Part shown: piece after piece, positions 1-8,732 of the stretch
Layout: each line of letters opens with the position of its first letter
Position numbering within the stretch: position 1 is the stretch's first letter
From: Rhizobium sp. BK316
GTDB taxonomy: Bacteria > Pseudomonadota > Alphaproteobacteria > Rhizobiales > Rhizobiaceae
Reading direction: 5' to 3'
Assembly (NCBI RefSeq): GCF_014193695.1
Contig: NZ_JACHZR010000006.1
Coordinates: forward strand, 310,001-374,000
DNA length: 64,000 bases
Position numbers and translations under genes: made by a program
Notes under the pieces: model-generated
Seen by the model: only the letters and a program-made list of their open reading frames with translations
Told to the model about the DNA's origin: nothing
Database searches by the model: none

Positions 1-78
1 GTCGGAGGAAAGATGACGCGACTCTAATTTTCCCGGCGTCATTTTGCATTTAAAAAAGACATTGATCTGCTCGAGCAG

Positions 79-831
79 CTATATGAAAGGACGTTTCCCG
101 TCGCTCAGGCCTTCCCAGCCGGCCATCCGCATCAGACCCTCCCCGTCCTGCACCTCGCAGCCACGCTCCTGCCAGCGGATGAGGCTGCGTGCCGCAAGCT
201 TTTTCAAAGTCTTGTTGGTGTGAACGATCGAAAGACCGAGTGTGTCGGCGATATGCTGCTGGGTGATCGGAATGAGATTGCGGCCATTGAAAAGGCTAAG
301 CTTTCTGGCGCGCTCGAAGAGGAAGGCAATCAGATAGGCGGCTCTTTCGAGCGCAGTGCGGCGGCCGATGCTCAAGAGGTGTTCATCGAGAATACGCTCT
401 TCCTGCGCCGCGATCCAGGTAATGTCGAAGGCAAGCGAGGCGTGCCGGTTATAAAGGGTCATCAGCTTGTCGCGCTCGAAGACGCAGAGCGATACCGGCG
501 ACAGGGCCTCCACAGAATGCTGCATCTCGCCCATGATCGTGCCCTGCAGGCCGATCAGGTCGCCCGGCATGACGTAGTTCAGGATCTGTCGGCGGCCATC
601 CTCCAGCATCTTGTAGCGGAAGCCCCAGCCGGACAGCACGGTAAAGAGGTGGGCGCTGTGGGCGCCTTCGACGAGGATGGTTGCGCCGGCATCGGCCGCC
701 AGTTCCCCTCTCTTGAACTTCGAGACGAATTCCAACTCGTCCCGGCTGAACTCCCGAAAATGCGGCAATGACCGCAACGGACACTGCTCGCAGGGCGTCT
801 TGAAGGAATGGGTAGGTTTTGCCGTCGCCAT
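79..831 (-). CDS. Crp/Fnr family transcriptional regulator
   Basis: The 250-residue protein has a cyclic-nucleotide-binding-like beta-roll (about residues 30-150) and a C-terminal helix-turn-helix (about 187-211, ITQQHIADTLGLS), the Crp/Fnr layout. The N-terminus carries Cys14 and Cys17 and there is a Cys116, which recall the FNR iron-sulfur ligands. The third N-terminal cysteine of FNR is missing: the equivalent position near residue 23 is proline. A canonical four-cysteine oxygen-sensing cluster is therefore not supported, and another effector is possible. It lies downstream of era on the same strand but is separated by 150 bp with a hairpin, so it probably has its own promoter. The family is clear; the signal is unknown. 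Confidence 0.9.
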   Translation of the reverse strand: MATAKPTHSFKTPCEQCPLRSLPHFREFSRDELEFVSKFKRGELAADAGATILVEGAHSAHLFTVLSGWGFRYKMLEDGRRQILNYVMPGDLIGLQGTIMGEMQHSVEALSPVSLCVFERDKLMTLYNRHASLAFDITWIAAQEERILDEHLLSIGRRTALERAAYLIAFLFERARKLSLFNGRNLIPITQQHIADTLGLSIVHTNKTLKKLAARSLIRWQERGCEVQDGEGLMRMAGWEGLSDGKRPFI

Positions 832-942
832 CTTGTCCCTGCTGTCGCAAAACCCGGCGCTGCAGGGTGCAGCGCCGTTGGCGGATCAATGCGCAGGCAG
901 GCCGATTTGTTCCTTGGAACAGGCAGCGATTTTTACACGGAA

Positions 943-965
943 ACAAGGGGCTGAGTGCCCCTTGT
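943..965 (-). terminator. Candidate terminator after era
   Basis: A perfect 9-bp inverted repeat (ACAAGGGGC / GCCCCTTGT) with a 5-nt loop lies just downstream of the era stop codon. The trailing T-run on the minus strand is weak (TTCCG), so termination is plausible but not strong. It separates era from the Crp/Fnr gene. Confidence 0.45.
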
Positions 966-981
966 CAATTTTCTTGTCGAA

Positions 982-1920
982 CTAGCGCGGAAATTCGAGG
1001 CCCATTTCACGAAAGCGCTCGGGATCATCGCCCCAGTTCTCGCGCACCTTGACGAACAGGAAGAGATGGACGGGCTGTTCGAGGATTTCCGACAATTCCT
1101 TGCGTGACGCCGACGAGATCGCCTTGATCGTTTCGCCGCCTTTGCCGAGCGCAATCTTCTTCTGGCTGTCTCGCTCGACATAGATGACCTGTTCGATGCG
1201 CACGGAGCCATCCTTGCGTTCTTCCCACTTCTCCGTCTCGACATGCGAGGAATAGGGAAGCTCCTGATGCAGGCGCAGGAACAGTTTCTCGCGCGTGATT
1301 TCGGCGGCAAGCTGGCGCATCGGCAGGTCGGAAATCTGATCTTCAGGATAATACCAGGGGCCTTCCGGCAGGGTCTTTGCCAGATAATCCATCACGTCGT
1401 CGCAGCCGGAACCGTTTTCGGCCGAGATCATGAAGGTCTGGTCGAAATCGACCTTCTGGTTTGCTGTGGCAGCGATCGCCAGAAGCAGTTCGCGATTGAC
1501 CCGGTCGATCTTGTTGAGAACCAGGATCTTCCTTTGCGGAACGTCCTTCAGGCTTTCGAGGATGGCTTCGGCATCGCCGCGCAGGCCACGCTCGCTGTCG
1601 ATCAGCAGCATGATGAGATCGGCATCTTTGGCACCGCCCCAGGCAGACGTCACCATGGCGCGATCAAGACGGCGGCGCGGCTTGAAGATGCCGGGCGTGT
1701 CCATGAAGACGATCTGCGCATTGTTGTGGATGGCAATGCCGCGCACGACGGCGCGCGTCGTCTGTACCTTGTGGCTGACGATCGACACCTTGGCGCCGAC
1801 GAGACGATTGACCAGCGTCGATTTGCCGGCATTGGTGGGGCCGATCAGGGCGACGAAGCCCGAATGCGTCGGATTGCTTTCAGCAGCGCGATCGGCTGCC
1901 ATTTCGTTTTCTTCTGTCAT
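982..1920 (-). CDS. era: GTPase Era
   Basis: Era is a ribosome-assembly GTPase that binds 16S rRNA near its 3' end. The P-loop GPTNAGKS is at residues 27-34, followed by QTTR (switch I), DTPG and NKID motifs, and a C-terminal KH RNA-binding domain containing ALGKGGETIKAI. I chose the ATG at 1918-1920 (312 residues, usual length for Era). An upstream in-frame start at 1956 would run into rnc. Only 8 bp separate it from the rnc stop codon, so it is cotranscribed with lepB-rnc, as in many alphaproteobacteria. Confidence 0.97.
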   Translation of the reverse strand: MTEENEMAADRAAESNPTHSGFVALIGPTNAGKSTLVNRLVGAKVSIVSHKVQTTRAVVRGIAIHNNAQIVFMDTPGIFKPRRRLDRAMVTSAWGGAKDADLIMLLIDSERGLRGDAEAILESLKDVPQRKILVLNKIDRVNRELLLAIAATANQKVDFDQTFMISAENGSGCDDVMDYLAKTLPEGPWYYPEDQISDLPMRQLAAEITREKLFLRLHQELPYSSHVETEKWEERKDGSVRIEQVIYVERDSQKKIALGKGGETIKAISSASRKELSEILEQPVHLFLFVKVRENWGDDPERFREMGLEFPR

Positions 1921-1928
1921 TGATCCCG

Positions 1929-2645
1929 TCAGTTTCCGGCAGATGTCGGCTGCCAAATGCCTTCACGCTCGAGCATTTTCGTCGCGGCGACCTGTTCTGC
2001 AGCGCGCTTGGAACGCTCTACGCCTGTTTCCGGTGCCACACCAGCCACTTCGACCGTCACCTTGAAGCGCGGATCATGATCCGGTCCGCTGCGATCTTCA
2101 ACCCGGTAGACGGGTGTGACGCCATATTTGGCGTGCGACCATTCCTGCAGCTCGGTCTTGGCGTCACGGCGGGCGCCATCGGCGCGCACCGCCCTGCCCT
2201 CCCAATAGCGCAGGATGAAACGACGGGCGACTTCCAGGCCGCCATCGAGATAGAGCGCGGCGATCAGGCTTTCGACGACATCGGCGCGCACATTCATCAT
2301 GCGCTTGCCGGTGAGTTTCTTCACGTCGGCGCCGGTGCGGATATAGAGGTGGAGATTGAGTTCGTCGGCAACTGCCGCACAGGTTTCGGCGCTGACAAGC
2401 TGGTTCAGGCGCACCGAAAGCTCGCCCTCCGCCGCAGCGCCGAAAGTGCGGAATAGCAAATCGGCGATACAGAGCCCAAGAACCCTGTCGCCGAGAAATT
2501 CAAGCCGCTCGTAATTGCCCTTGTCGGTGCGCGCGCTGGCATGAGTCAGCGCGCGATCCAGACGTTCCTTCTCGGCAAATTCATGCCCGATCAGGGTTTC
2601 AAGCTTTGCGCGGTCCGCCGCTGAGAGCGTCTGCGCCTTGCTCAT
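1929..2645 (-). CDS. rnc: Ribonuclease III
   Basis: RNase III cleaves double-stranded RNA in rRNA processing and RNA turnover. The 238-residue protein has the signature ERLEFLGDRVLGL in the N-terminal endonuclease domain and a C-terminal double-stranded RNA-binding domain (from about residue 160, beginning DAKTELQEW). Its ATG overlaps the lepB stop in a 4-bp ATGA, showing translational coupling. Length is normal for the family. Confidence 0.97.
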   Translation of the reverse strand: MSKAQTLSAADRAKLETLIGHEFAEKERLDRALTHASARTDKGNYERLEFLGDRVLGLCIADLLFRTFGAAAEGELSVRLNQLVSAETCAAVADELNLHLYIRTGADVKKLTGKRMMNVRADVVESLIAALYLDGGLEVARRFILRYWEGRAVRADGARRDAKTELQEWSHAKYGVTPVYRVEDRSGPDHDPRFKVTVEVAGVAPETGVERSKRAAEQVAATKMLEREGIWQPTSAGN

Positions 2646-3385
2646 TCAACAACCTTGAAGAGGCGGTCCCAACGCATGTTGGTCGGCCATTTCCAGATTT
2701 CGCGGAAGGACGTGTCGTTGCCGAGCGAGAAGAAGATGACGCTGGCGCGGCCGACGAGATTTTCCGCCGGGACGAAGCCGACATCGAAGCGGCTGTCGAG
2801 CGAGTTGTCGCGGTTATCGCCCATCATGAAGTAATGGCCTTCCGGAACGATGAACTCGCGGGTGTTGTCGCCGCGCGACACCGGCGACTGGTCGAGCGTG
2901 TCATAGGTCTTGCCATCATCCAGCGTCTCGCGGAATACCGGTACGTCCTGACCCGGATCGAGCTTGTAGTCGGAGTTGAAAGTACCATCCGGTACCTTCG
3001 GAACCGGCTTGCCGTTGATGTAGAGAATACCGTCGGTAACCTGGATATGGTCGCCCGGCAGGCCGACGACGCGCTTGATATAATCGACATCAGGATTCGG
3101 GGGGAAACGGAACACGACGATATCGCCGCGCTTCGGATCGGAGCCGAAGATGCGGCCGCTGAAGATGTCGGGCGAGAAAGGCAGCGAATATTTCGAATAG
3201 CCGTAGGCAAACTTGTTGACGAAGATATAGTCACCGACGAGCAGCGTCGGCATCATCGAGCCCGAAGGAATGGTAAAGGGCTGGAACAGGACAGTCCTGA
3301 TAATCATCGCCAGGAGAAGAGCCTGGATGATGACCTTGATGTTTTCCCAGAGGGCGTTCGGCTTGGCTTCGACTTTTTCGGACAC
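2642..3385 (-). CDS. lepB: Signal peptidase I
   Basis: This membrane-bound serine protease removes signal peptides from exported proteins. The 247-residue protein has an N-terminal transmembrane segment (about residues 14-36), the catalytic serine in PSGSMMPTL (Ser43), the general-base lysine in YIKRVVGLPGD (Lys104) and the late-family motif GDNRDNSLDSR. It lies in the acpS-lepB-rnc-era group, with a 114-bp gap after acpS and a 4-bp overlap with rnc. Function is secure from the Ser-Lys dyad and motif order. Confidence 0.97.
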   Translation of the reverse strand: MSEKVEAKPNALWENIKVIIQALLLAMIIRTVLFQPFTIPSGSMMPTLLVGDYIFVNKFAYGYSKYSLPFSPDIFSGRIFGSDPKRGDIVVFRFPPNPDVDYIKRVVGLPGDHIQVTDGILYINGKPVPKVPDGTFNSDYKLDPGQDVPVFRETLDDGKTYDTLDQSPVSRGDNTREFIVPEGHYFMMGDNRDNSLDSRFDVGFVPAENLVGRASVIFFSLGNDTSFREIWKWPTNMRWDRLFKVVE

Positions 3386-3499
3386 GCAGTCTTATTCCTT
3401 CAAGACGCCATGAAGGCGCATTTCTTTCTGATGTTCTCTCTAGCGACTTCGACCGGTGGCGGCAATAACGACGGCGGTAAAAGCGACGAGAGGTCGCCA

Positions 3500-3904
3500 T
3501 CATACGGTATCCGGCAGCGCTTCGATGATCACAAAAGCCTGAGCCAAGGGATAATCATCGGTTATTGTCAAATGAATGGCCGCCTTATGGCCGGCGGGCA
3601 GCATGGCCTGAAGAACGGCTGCGGCACCGCCCGTCAGTTGCATGGTCGGCTTGCCGCTCGGCAGGTTGACCACGCCCATATCCTTCCAGAAAACGCCCTG
3701 CGACAACCCCGTGCCGAGCGCCTTGGAGCAGGCCTCCTTGGCGGCGAAACGCTTGGCATAGGATTCGGCACGGTTGGCGCGGCGGTCCGAACGGGCACGC
3801 TCGATCTCGGTGAAACAGCGATGCGTGAAGCGGTCACCGAAGCGCTCGATGGATTTCTCCACGCGGCGGATGTCGATGAGGTCGCTGCCAATGCCGATGA
3901 TCAT
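3500..3904 (-). CDS. acpS: Holo-[acyl-carrier-protein] synthase
   Basis: AcpS transfers 4'-phosphopantetheine from CoA to the serine of acyl carrier protein. The 134-residue product starts MIIGIGSDLIDIRRVEKS, with the metal-binding Asp in GSDL and the second motif FAAKEACSKALGTG. I chose the ATG at 3902-3904 because the AcpS family begins at this residue; the frame is open further upstream to 3988, but that part overlaps the DUF2062 gene. Length matches the family. Confidence 0.96.
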   Translation of the reverse strand: MIIGIGSDLIDIRRVEKSIERFGDRFTHRCFTEIERARSDRRANRAESYAKRFAAKEACSKALGTGLSQGVFWKDMGVVNLPSGKPTMQLTGGAAAVLQAMLPAGHKAAIHLTITDDYPLAQAFVIIEALPDTV

Positions 3905-3938
3905 GCGAGGGGCCTTTCGGGATGAATTCTGCTTGAGT

Positions 3939-4529
3939 TCAGACGGTCGGCATCTCGGTGACGGGATCGGCGAGCCGAAGACGCGCACGCTCCATCAGCC
4001 GCGCACGGCGGCGCGTCTGAAAACCCCTGACGGTGTAGAATGTCAGCGCATAAAGCGCAACCGAGGTGAGAGCAGCCGGCGGGATGGCGCCGATCAGCAT
4101 CGGCTCCAGCACCGGTTTCCAAAGCTCGGTGAAGTGCAGCTTATGAAAGAGTTCGGCGAGATCGATCGTCTGCCCGCCCATCTGAGCCTGGCGGCTGAGC
4201 AGCAGGTGACCGACTTCCCAGGTGATGCCCCAGATGAAGGGATAGGTCAGCGGATTGCCGAAAGCCGCGCAGCCGAGGGCTGCGGCCACCATGTTTCCCG
4301 ACAGGAAATAGGTGATGACGAAGGCCATGACGAAATGCACGCCGATAAAGGGTGTCCACGAAACGAAGACACCCGCGGCAACGCCCACCGCAACGGCATG
4401 CGGCGAAGCTGACAGGCGCAGAACGCGCATCATGATATAGCGTGCAGGGCGCAGAAAACCTTTTCGGGGCCATAGAAGCTCCCGCAGCTTTTCCTTAAAT
4501 CCTGCTGGTTTGCGACGGCGAAATAACAT
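3939..4529 (-). CDS. DUF2062 domain membrane protein
   Basis: The 196-residue protein has the DUF2062 pattern: a basic N-terminus (MLFRRRKPAGFKEKLRELLWP), then hydrophobic segments around SASPHAVAVGVAAGVFVSWTP and NMVAAALGCAAFGNPLTYPF. Two to three membrane segments are likely, so it is an inner-membrane protein. The biochemical role of the family is unknown. It ends 34 bp before the acpS start on the same strand and is probably cotranscribed with acpS-lepB-rnc-era, a common rhizobial arrangement. Confidence 0.85.
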   Translation of the reverse strand: MLFRRRKPAGFKEKLRELLWPRKGFLRPARYIMMRVLRLSASPHAVAVGVAAGVFVSWTPFIGVHFVMAFVITYFLSGNMVAAALGCAAFGNPLTYPFIWGITWEVGHLLLSRQAQMGGQTIDLAELFHKLHFTELWKPVLEPMLIGAIPPAALTSVALYALTFYTVRGFQTRRRARLMERARLRLADPVTEMPTV

Positions 4530-4674
4530 GGCGCGTATTTAGTGCAGCGCACATGACCCTGACAAGAGCGGCAAATGGAACCGCTTAACAAACAGGCCGT
4601 CTCTTCTTCTTTTATTCCAAGGGGCGTGGATCATGCATAGCGCCCCCTTCCTTGCGTCAAGTATATCTCAGCGA

Positions 4675-4824
4675 TCAGCGATTGCGGAAGATGCCGCGAT
4701 CGACCTGGCGCTGACGATATTCAAGATCAATACGGTCGTGCGAGCCGTTGAGATATGCCATTTCACGTTCCTGAGCGGTCGGAGCGCGAAGGGCGCGGGC
4801 GAACTTTCTGATCGGTTCAAACAT
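4675..4824 (-). CDS. Small DUF3563-family protein
   Basis: A 49-residue reading frame starts MFEPIRKFARALRAPTAQ and continues with AYLNGSHDRIDLEYRQRQ before ending FRNR. The layout (amphipathic N-terminus, AQEREMAYLN, a DLE-R segment) matches the short DUF3563 proteins of rhizobia, whose function is unknown. The start is preceded by AGGCAA on the minus strand, a weak ribosome-binding site. It stands alone between the DUF2062 gene and rsh. The call rests on translation by eye and family recollection. Confidence 0.75.
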   Translation of the reverse strand: MFEPIRKFARALRAPTAQEREMAYLNGSHDRIDLEYRQRQVDRGIFRNR

Positions 4825-4909
4825 TGCTTTGCCTCATCTTCGTTTCATTTCTTGATGACCAGAAGATAGTCGCGGCAATGGTTAATTACCAACGCTGTAA
4901 CCTGAACAC

Positions 4910-4932
4910 AGCCATGCAAATGATGCATGGCT
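4910..4932. repeat. 9-bp perfect hairpin downstream of rsh
   Basis: AGCCATGCA and TGCATGGCT form a perfect 9-bp stem with a 5-nt loop. The hairpin is 87 bp past the rsh stop codon and lacks a T-run on either strand. It could be a 3' processing or weak termination signal, or part of the upstream region of the DUF3563 gene. Confidence 0.4.
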
Positions 4933-5019
4933 TGCCATTTCAATGTGCCGGCCCGGCCATGAAATGATCACAAAATGTGCAAATCGCAAGTCTGCGAGCG
5001 GCAATAATTTAATGAAATC

Positions 5020-7254
5020 CTACTCATAGAGACGCCGGACCGTCGCGATGCATTCCAGGTCCTTGAGCTGGGCAAGAAGCTGGTTGAGCTGACGCAGGTC
5101 CCAGACCTCCACTTCCAGCATCATTTCGGTGAAGTCGGTCGCCGCCCGCATCGTGTTCAGCATGCGGATGTTGACGTCGAGGCTTGCGACCGTCTGCGCC
5201 ACCTTGGCGAGCGTGCCGGGTTCGTTCAGCGCATTGACCATGATGCGGGCCGTGAAGCGGGACTTGTTGGCTTCGTCGAGATCCCAGCGCACGTCGATCC
5301 AGCGGTCCGGTTGGTCATCGAAACGCTGCAACGCCGGCGACTGGATGGGATAAATGGTGATGCCCTTGCCCTTTTCCATGATGCCGACGATGCGATCGCC
5401 GGGCACCGCGCCGGTCGGCGAAAACTTGACGCCGACATTGCCGGAGAGCCCGCGGATCGGCACAATATCGGGATCGCTCTCGGTGGAGGCGCGCTCGCCA
5501 TCGAGATCGGCCTTGGTCTTGCCGGGGATCTTGAAGATCATGCCCGCGGCGCTGCGGACATTGAACCAGCCCTCGTCGCCGGCCGGCTTGACGGTGACGC
5601 GCTCGTCCTGATGGTCGGGATAGACGGCACGCAGCACGTCGAGCGAGGACATCTCACCGCGGCCGACGGCGGCGATCGCGTCTTCCACATCCTTCTGCCC
5701 CAGGCGGTGGAGGGCCGGCTTCATGGCGTCGCGCGAGAAGATCTTGCCGGCGCGCTCGAAGGTGCGCTCCAGGATGCGGTGGCCGAGACCGGCATATTGC
5801 TTGCGGATCGCCATGCGTGTCGCGCGGCGGATGGCGGCGCGCGCCTTTCCGGTGACGACAATTTCCTCCCAGGCAGCCGGCGGCACCTGCACGCCGGAGC
5901 GGATGATCTCCACCTCGTCGCCATTGTTGAGGCGGGTCACCAGCGGCATGATGCGGCCGTTGATCTTGGCGCCGACGGTCGTATCGCCGATATTGGTGTG
6001 GACGGCATAGGCGAAATCGATGGGGGTCGCGCCGCGCGGCAGCGCGATCAGCTTGCCCTTCGGCGTGAAACAGAAGACCTGGTCCTGAAACAGCTCGAGC
6101 TTGGTATGTTCGAGGAATTCTTCCGGGCTGTCGCCTTCGGCAAGTGCCTCGATCGTGTGGCGCAACCAGGAATAGGCGTTGCTTTCCCGCGAAAGGATAT
6201 CGCCGTCCGCATTGGTGGCACCATCCTTGTAGAGCGTATGGGCGGCGATACCGAATTCGGCGATCTCATGCATGCGCTTGGTGCGGATCTGCAGCTCGAT
6301 GCGCTGCATCGACGGGCCGACGATGGTGGTGTGCAGCGACCGATAATCGTTCTGCTTCGGCGTCGAGATATAGTCCTTGAAGCGGCCGGGAACGACCCGC
6401 CAGCGCGTATGGACGATGCCGAGCGCGCGATAGCAGGAGGGGATATCCTCGACGATGATGCGGAAACCGTAGACATCGGAAAGCTGTTCGAAGGAGAGCG
6501 ACTTCGACTGCATCTTGCGGAAAACCGAATAGGGCTTCTTCTGGCGACCCTTCACATAGGCGCTCGTCAGCCCGCTGGCGATCAGCAGGTCGCGCAGTTC
6601 AGCCTCGATCTTCTTGACCAGCCCCTCATTGCGCTTCGACAGTTCCTCGAGGCGCTTGGTGACGGTCTCATAGGCCTCGGGGTTCATGTGCCGAAAGGAG
6701 AGTTCCTCCAGCTCCTCGCGCATGTCCTGCATACCCATGCGGCCGGCAAGCGGCGCATAGATTTCCATCGTCTCTTCGGAAATGCGCGCGCGTTTTTCCT
6801 GCGACATATGGTCGAGGGTGCGCATGTTGTGGAGACGGTCGGCGAGCTTGACGAGCAGGACGCGCACATCATCGGAAATGGCAAGCAGGAGCTTACGAAG
6901 GTTTTCCGCCTGCTTGGCCTTCTTGGTGACGAGGTCGAGCTTCTTGATCTTCGTCAGGCCTTCGACGAGACGGCCGATATCCTCCCCGAAGAGTTCGTCG
7001 ATTTCGGCGCGGGTCGCCGTCGTATCCTCGATCGTGTCGTGCAAGAGGGCGACTGCAATCGTCGATTCATCGAGATGCATGTCTGTCAGGATGGCGGCCA
7101 CTTCGAGCGGATGCGAAATGTAAGGGTCGCCGCTCGCCCGCTTCTGCTGGCCATGCTTCTGCATGGCGTAGACATAGGCTTTGTTCAGCAGAGCTTCGTT
7201 GGCATCGGGCTTGTATTTCTGAACCCGCTCCACGAGCTCGTACTGCCGCATCAT
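5020..7254 (-). CDS. rsh: Bifunctional (p)ppGpp synthetase/hydrolase Rsh
   Basis: Rsh makes and degrades the stringent-response alarmone (p)ppGpp. The 744-residue protein shows the full long-RSH order: HD hydrolase domain (ALLHDTIEDT, LADRLHNMRTL), synthetase domain (KKPYSVFRKMQ, DVYGFRII, NDYRSLHTT), TGS domain (CFTPKGKLIALPRGATP) and a C-terminal ACT domain. HD residues are intact, so hydrolase activity is expected, consistent with a single bifunctional alphaproteobacterial enzyme. I chose the first ATG of the MMRQYELVERVQ start at 7254; an upstream extension would run into the rpoZ terminator hairpin. Confidence 0.97.
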   Translation of the reverse strand: MMRQYELVERVQKYKPDANEALLNKAYVYAMQKHGQQKRASGDPYISHPLEVAAILTDMHLDESTIAVALLHDTIEDTTATRAEIDELFGEDIGRLVEGLTKIKKLDLVTKKAKQAENLRKLLLAISDDVRVLLVKLADRLHNMRTLDHMSQEKRARISEETMEIYAPLAGRMGMQDMREELEELSFRHMNPEAYETVTKRLEELSKRNEGLVKKIEAELRDLLIASGLTSAYVKGRQKKPYSVFRKMQSKSLSFEQLSDVYGFRIIVEDIPSCYRALGIVHTRWRVVPGRFKDYISTPKQNDYRSLHTTIVGPSMQRIELQIRTKRMHEIAEFGIAAHTLYKDGATNADGDILSRESNAYSWLRHTIEALAEGDSPEEFLEHTKLELFQDQVFCFTPKGKLIALPRGATPIDFAYAVHTNIGDTTVGAKINGRIMPLVTRLNNGDEVEIIRSGVQVPPAAWEEIVVTGKARAAIRRATRMAIRKQYAGLGHRILERTFERAGKIFSRDAMKPALHRLGQKDVEDAIAAVGRGEMSSLDVLRAVYPDHQDERVTVKPAGDEGWFNVRSAAGMIFKIPGKTKADLDGERASTESDPDIVPIRGLSGNVGVKFSPTGAVPGDRIVGIMEKGKGITIYPIQSPALQRFDDQPDRWIDVRWDLDEANKSRFTARIMVNALNEPGTLAKVAQTVASLDVNIRMLNTMRAATDFTEMMLEVEVWDLRQLNQLLAQLKDLECIATVRRLYE

Positions 7255-7269
7255 TCCAAAGCCACTCCA

Positions 7270-7303
7270 ATAAAATAAAAGCGCGCCAATCGCAGATTGG
7301 CGC
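7270..7303 (-). terminator. Rho-independent terminator after rpoZ
   Basis: A perfect 9-bp stem (GCGCCAATC / GATTGGCGC, positions 7283-7303) with a 3-nt loop is followed on the minus strand by GCTTTTATTTTATT. It lies between the rpoZ stop and the rsh start, so it should end or attenuate rpoZ transcription before rsh. Confidence 0.8.
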
Positions 7304-7413
7304 ACACATGGGCAATATTATGCCTAAGCTTTACAGGCGCAAGATTGATGATTGGTAATCATCGATCTTTTGCCGCGCAGGAAGCCCCGACCGTTCAAAG
7401 GCAAGGGATGCGC

Positions 7414-7818
7414 TTAGTAATCGTCGCTCTTTTCCGGCGGGACGAGACCTTCGATGCCGGCCAGAAGCTCTTCTTCCGACATCTGGTCGAAGGTGATCGT
7501 TTCCGGCAGATCGTCCTGCTCTTCGCTGTCGGCAGAGGCAGCAGCGCCGGCGGCGATCAGGCTTGCCGGATCGGGCTCGGGCTCATCCACTTCCACGTGC
7601 TTCTGCAGCGAGTGGATCAGGTCTTCCTTCAGGTCATCAGGCGACAGGGTCTCATCGGCGATTTCGCGCAGAGCCACAACCGGGTTCTTGTCGTTATCGC
7701 GATCGATGGTGATCGATGCACCCTGGGAAATCAGCCGGGCGCGGTGGCTGGCGAGCAGAACCAGCTCGAAGCGGTTCTCCACCTTGTCAATGCAATCTTC
7801 TACTGTGACACGGGCCAT
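7414..7818 (-). CDS. rpoZ: RNA polymerase omega subunit
   Basis: Omega helps fold and assemble the beta' subunit of RNA polymerase. The 134-residue protein starts MARVTVEDCIDKVENRFELV and contains LLASHRARLISQGA and NKNPVVALREIA-like sequence (here DKNPVVALREIAD), the conserved omega core. The C-terminal half is acidic, as in alphaproteobacterial omegas. The rpoZ-rsh order is conserved widely in proteobacteria. A terminator separates the two genes here. Confidence 0.96.
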   Translation of the reverse strand: MARVTVEDCIDKVENRFELVLLASHRARLISQGASITIDRDNDKNPVVALREIADETLSPDDLKEDLIHSLQKHVEVDEPEPDPASLIAAGAAASADSEEQDDLPETITFDQMSEEELLAGIEGLVPPEKSDDY

Positions 7819-8115
7819 TGCCTGTCCTTTGCGGTCGTCTTTTCAGGATTAAAACGCCCGATACAATTAAAACCGGGCAAATTCAAGTTTTTCGTTAGGG
7901 TCCCCTCGCCTTTATCCGCAGCCGGTCTAAATTTCCATGCACAATATGACATTTCCACCGGGGGTTGCTTGGAATATCCCGAATCGTGCCCTAAATCTTT
8001 CATATATGAATAATTCATAAAGTATGAAACAGCTCGACGCCACATCCACAAGCCGCTGTTTTTATTGGGCTAAGTGGCTTATGGATTTGGATTACTCTCT
8101 TTGGATTGGTAAGCG

Positions 8116-8697
8116 ATGTTTGACCCACGCGAAAAAATTGCACTATTCATTGACGGCGCCAACCTCTACGCTGCATCCAAGAGTCTCGGCTTTGATATCG
8201 ATTACCGCAAGCTCTTGAAAGCATTTCAGAAACGCGGATACCTGCTGCGCGCTTACTACTATACCGCGCTAATCGAAGACCAGGAATATTCCTCGATCCG
8301 TCCACTCATCGACTGGCTGGATTATAACGGCTACAAGGTCGTGACGAAGCCTGCCAAGGAGTTTACCGACTCCATGGGACGCCGCAAGATCAAGGGCAAT
8401 ATGGATATCGAACTCGCAATCGATGCCATGGAACAGTCCGAAACGGTCGACCATCTCGTCATCTTCTCCGGCGACGGCGATTTCACCAATCTGGTCGAAG
8501 CGCTGCAACGCAAGGGGCGCAAGGTTTCGGTCATTTCGACCATGTCGACCCAGCCGCCGATGATCGCCGACGACCTGCGTCGCCAAGCCGATCATTTCAT
8601 CGATCTCCTGTCGCTGAAGGCCGAGATCGGCCGGGATCCTTCCGAACGTCCGCCCCGTCCTGCCGAAGTGGCGCCGGCCAGCGATTTCGAAGACTGA
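8116..8697 (+). CDS. NYN-domain (LabA/DUF88-like) protein, probable RNase
   Basis: The 193-residue protein has the NYN/PIN-like fold motifs: ALFIDGANLYAA near the N-terminus, NMDIELAIDAM (about residues 95-105) and HLVIFSGDGDFTNLV (about 114-128). The spaced Asp residues fit the metal-binding site of NYN ribonucleases. The C-terminal 30 residues are Pro-rich and probably disordered. It is transcribed away from rpoZ and convergent with smpB. Substrate is unknown; RNA processing is the family expectation, not something shown here. Confidence 0.9.
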   Translation: MFDPREKIALFIDGANLYAASKSLGFDIDYRKLLKAFQKRGYLLRAYYYTALIEDQEYSSIRPLIDWLDYNGYKVVTKPAKEFTDSMGRRKIKGNMDIELAIDAMEQSETVDHLVIFSGDGDFTNLVEALQRKGRKVSVISTMSTQPPMIADDLRRQADHFIDLLSLKAEIGRDPSERPPRPAEVAPASDFED

Positions 8698-8732
8698 ACC
8701 CTATTCGCAGATAGCGAATGCTGGTGGCATGG

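Noticed and set aside
1..78. Feature at the left edge
   Set aside because: The 78 bases before the Crp/Fnr gene end show no gene or clear signal.
5311..7278. Very long plus-strand open frame (655 codons) opposite rsh
   Set aside because: It is the complement of a confidently identified gene; its composition is that of GC-rich antisense (His, Asp, Gly, Ala runs) with no domain.
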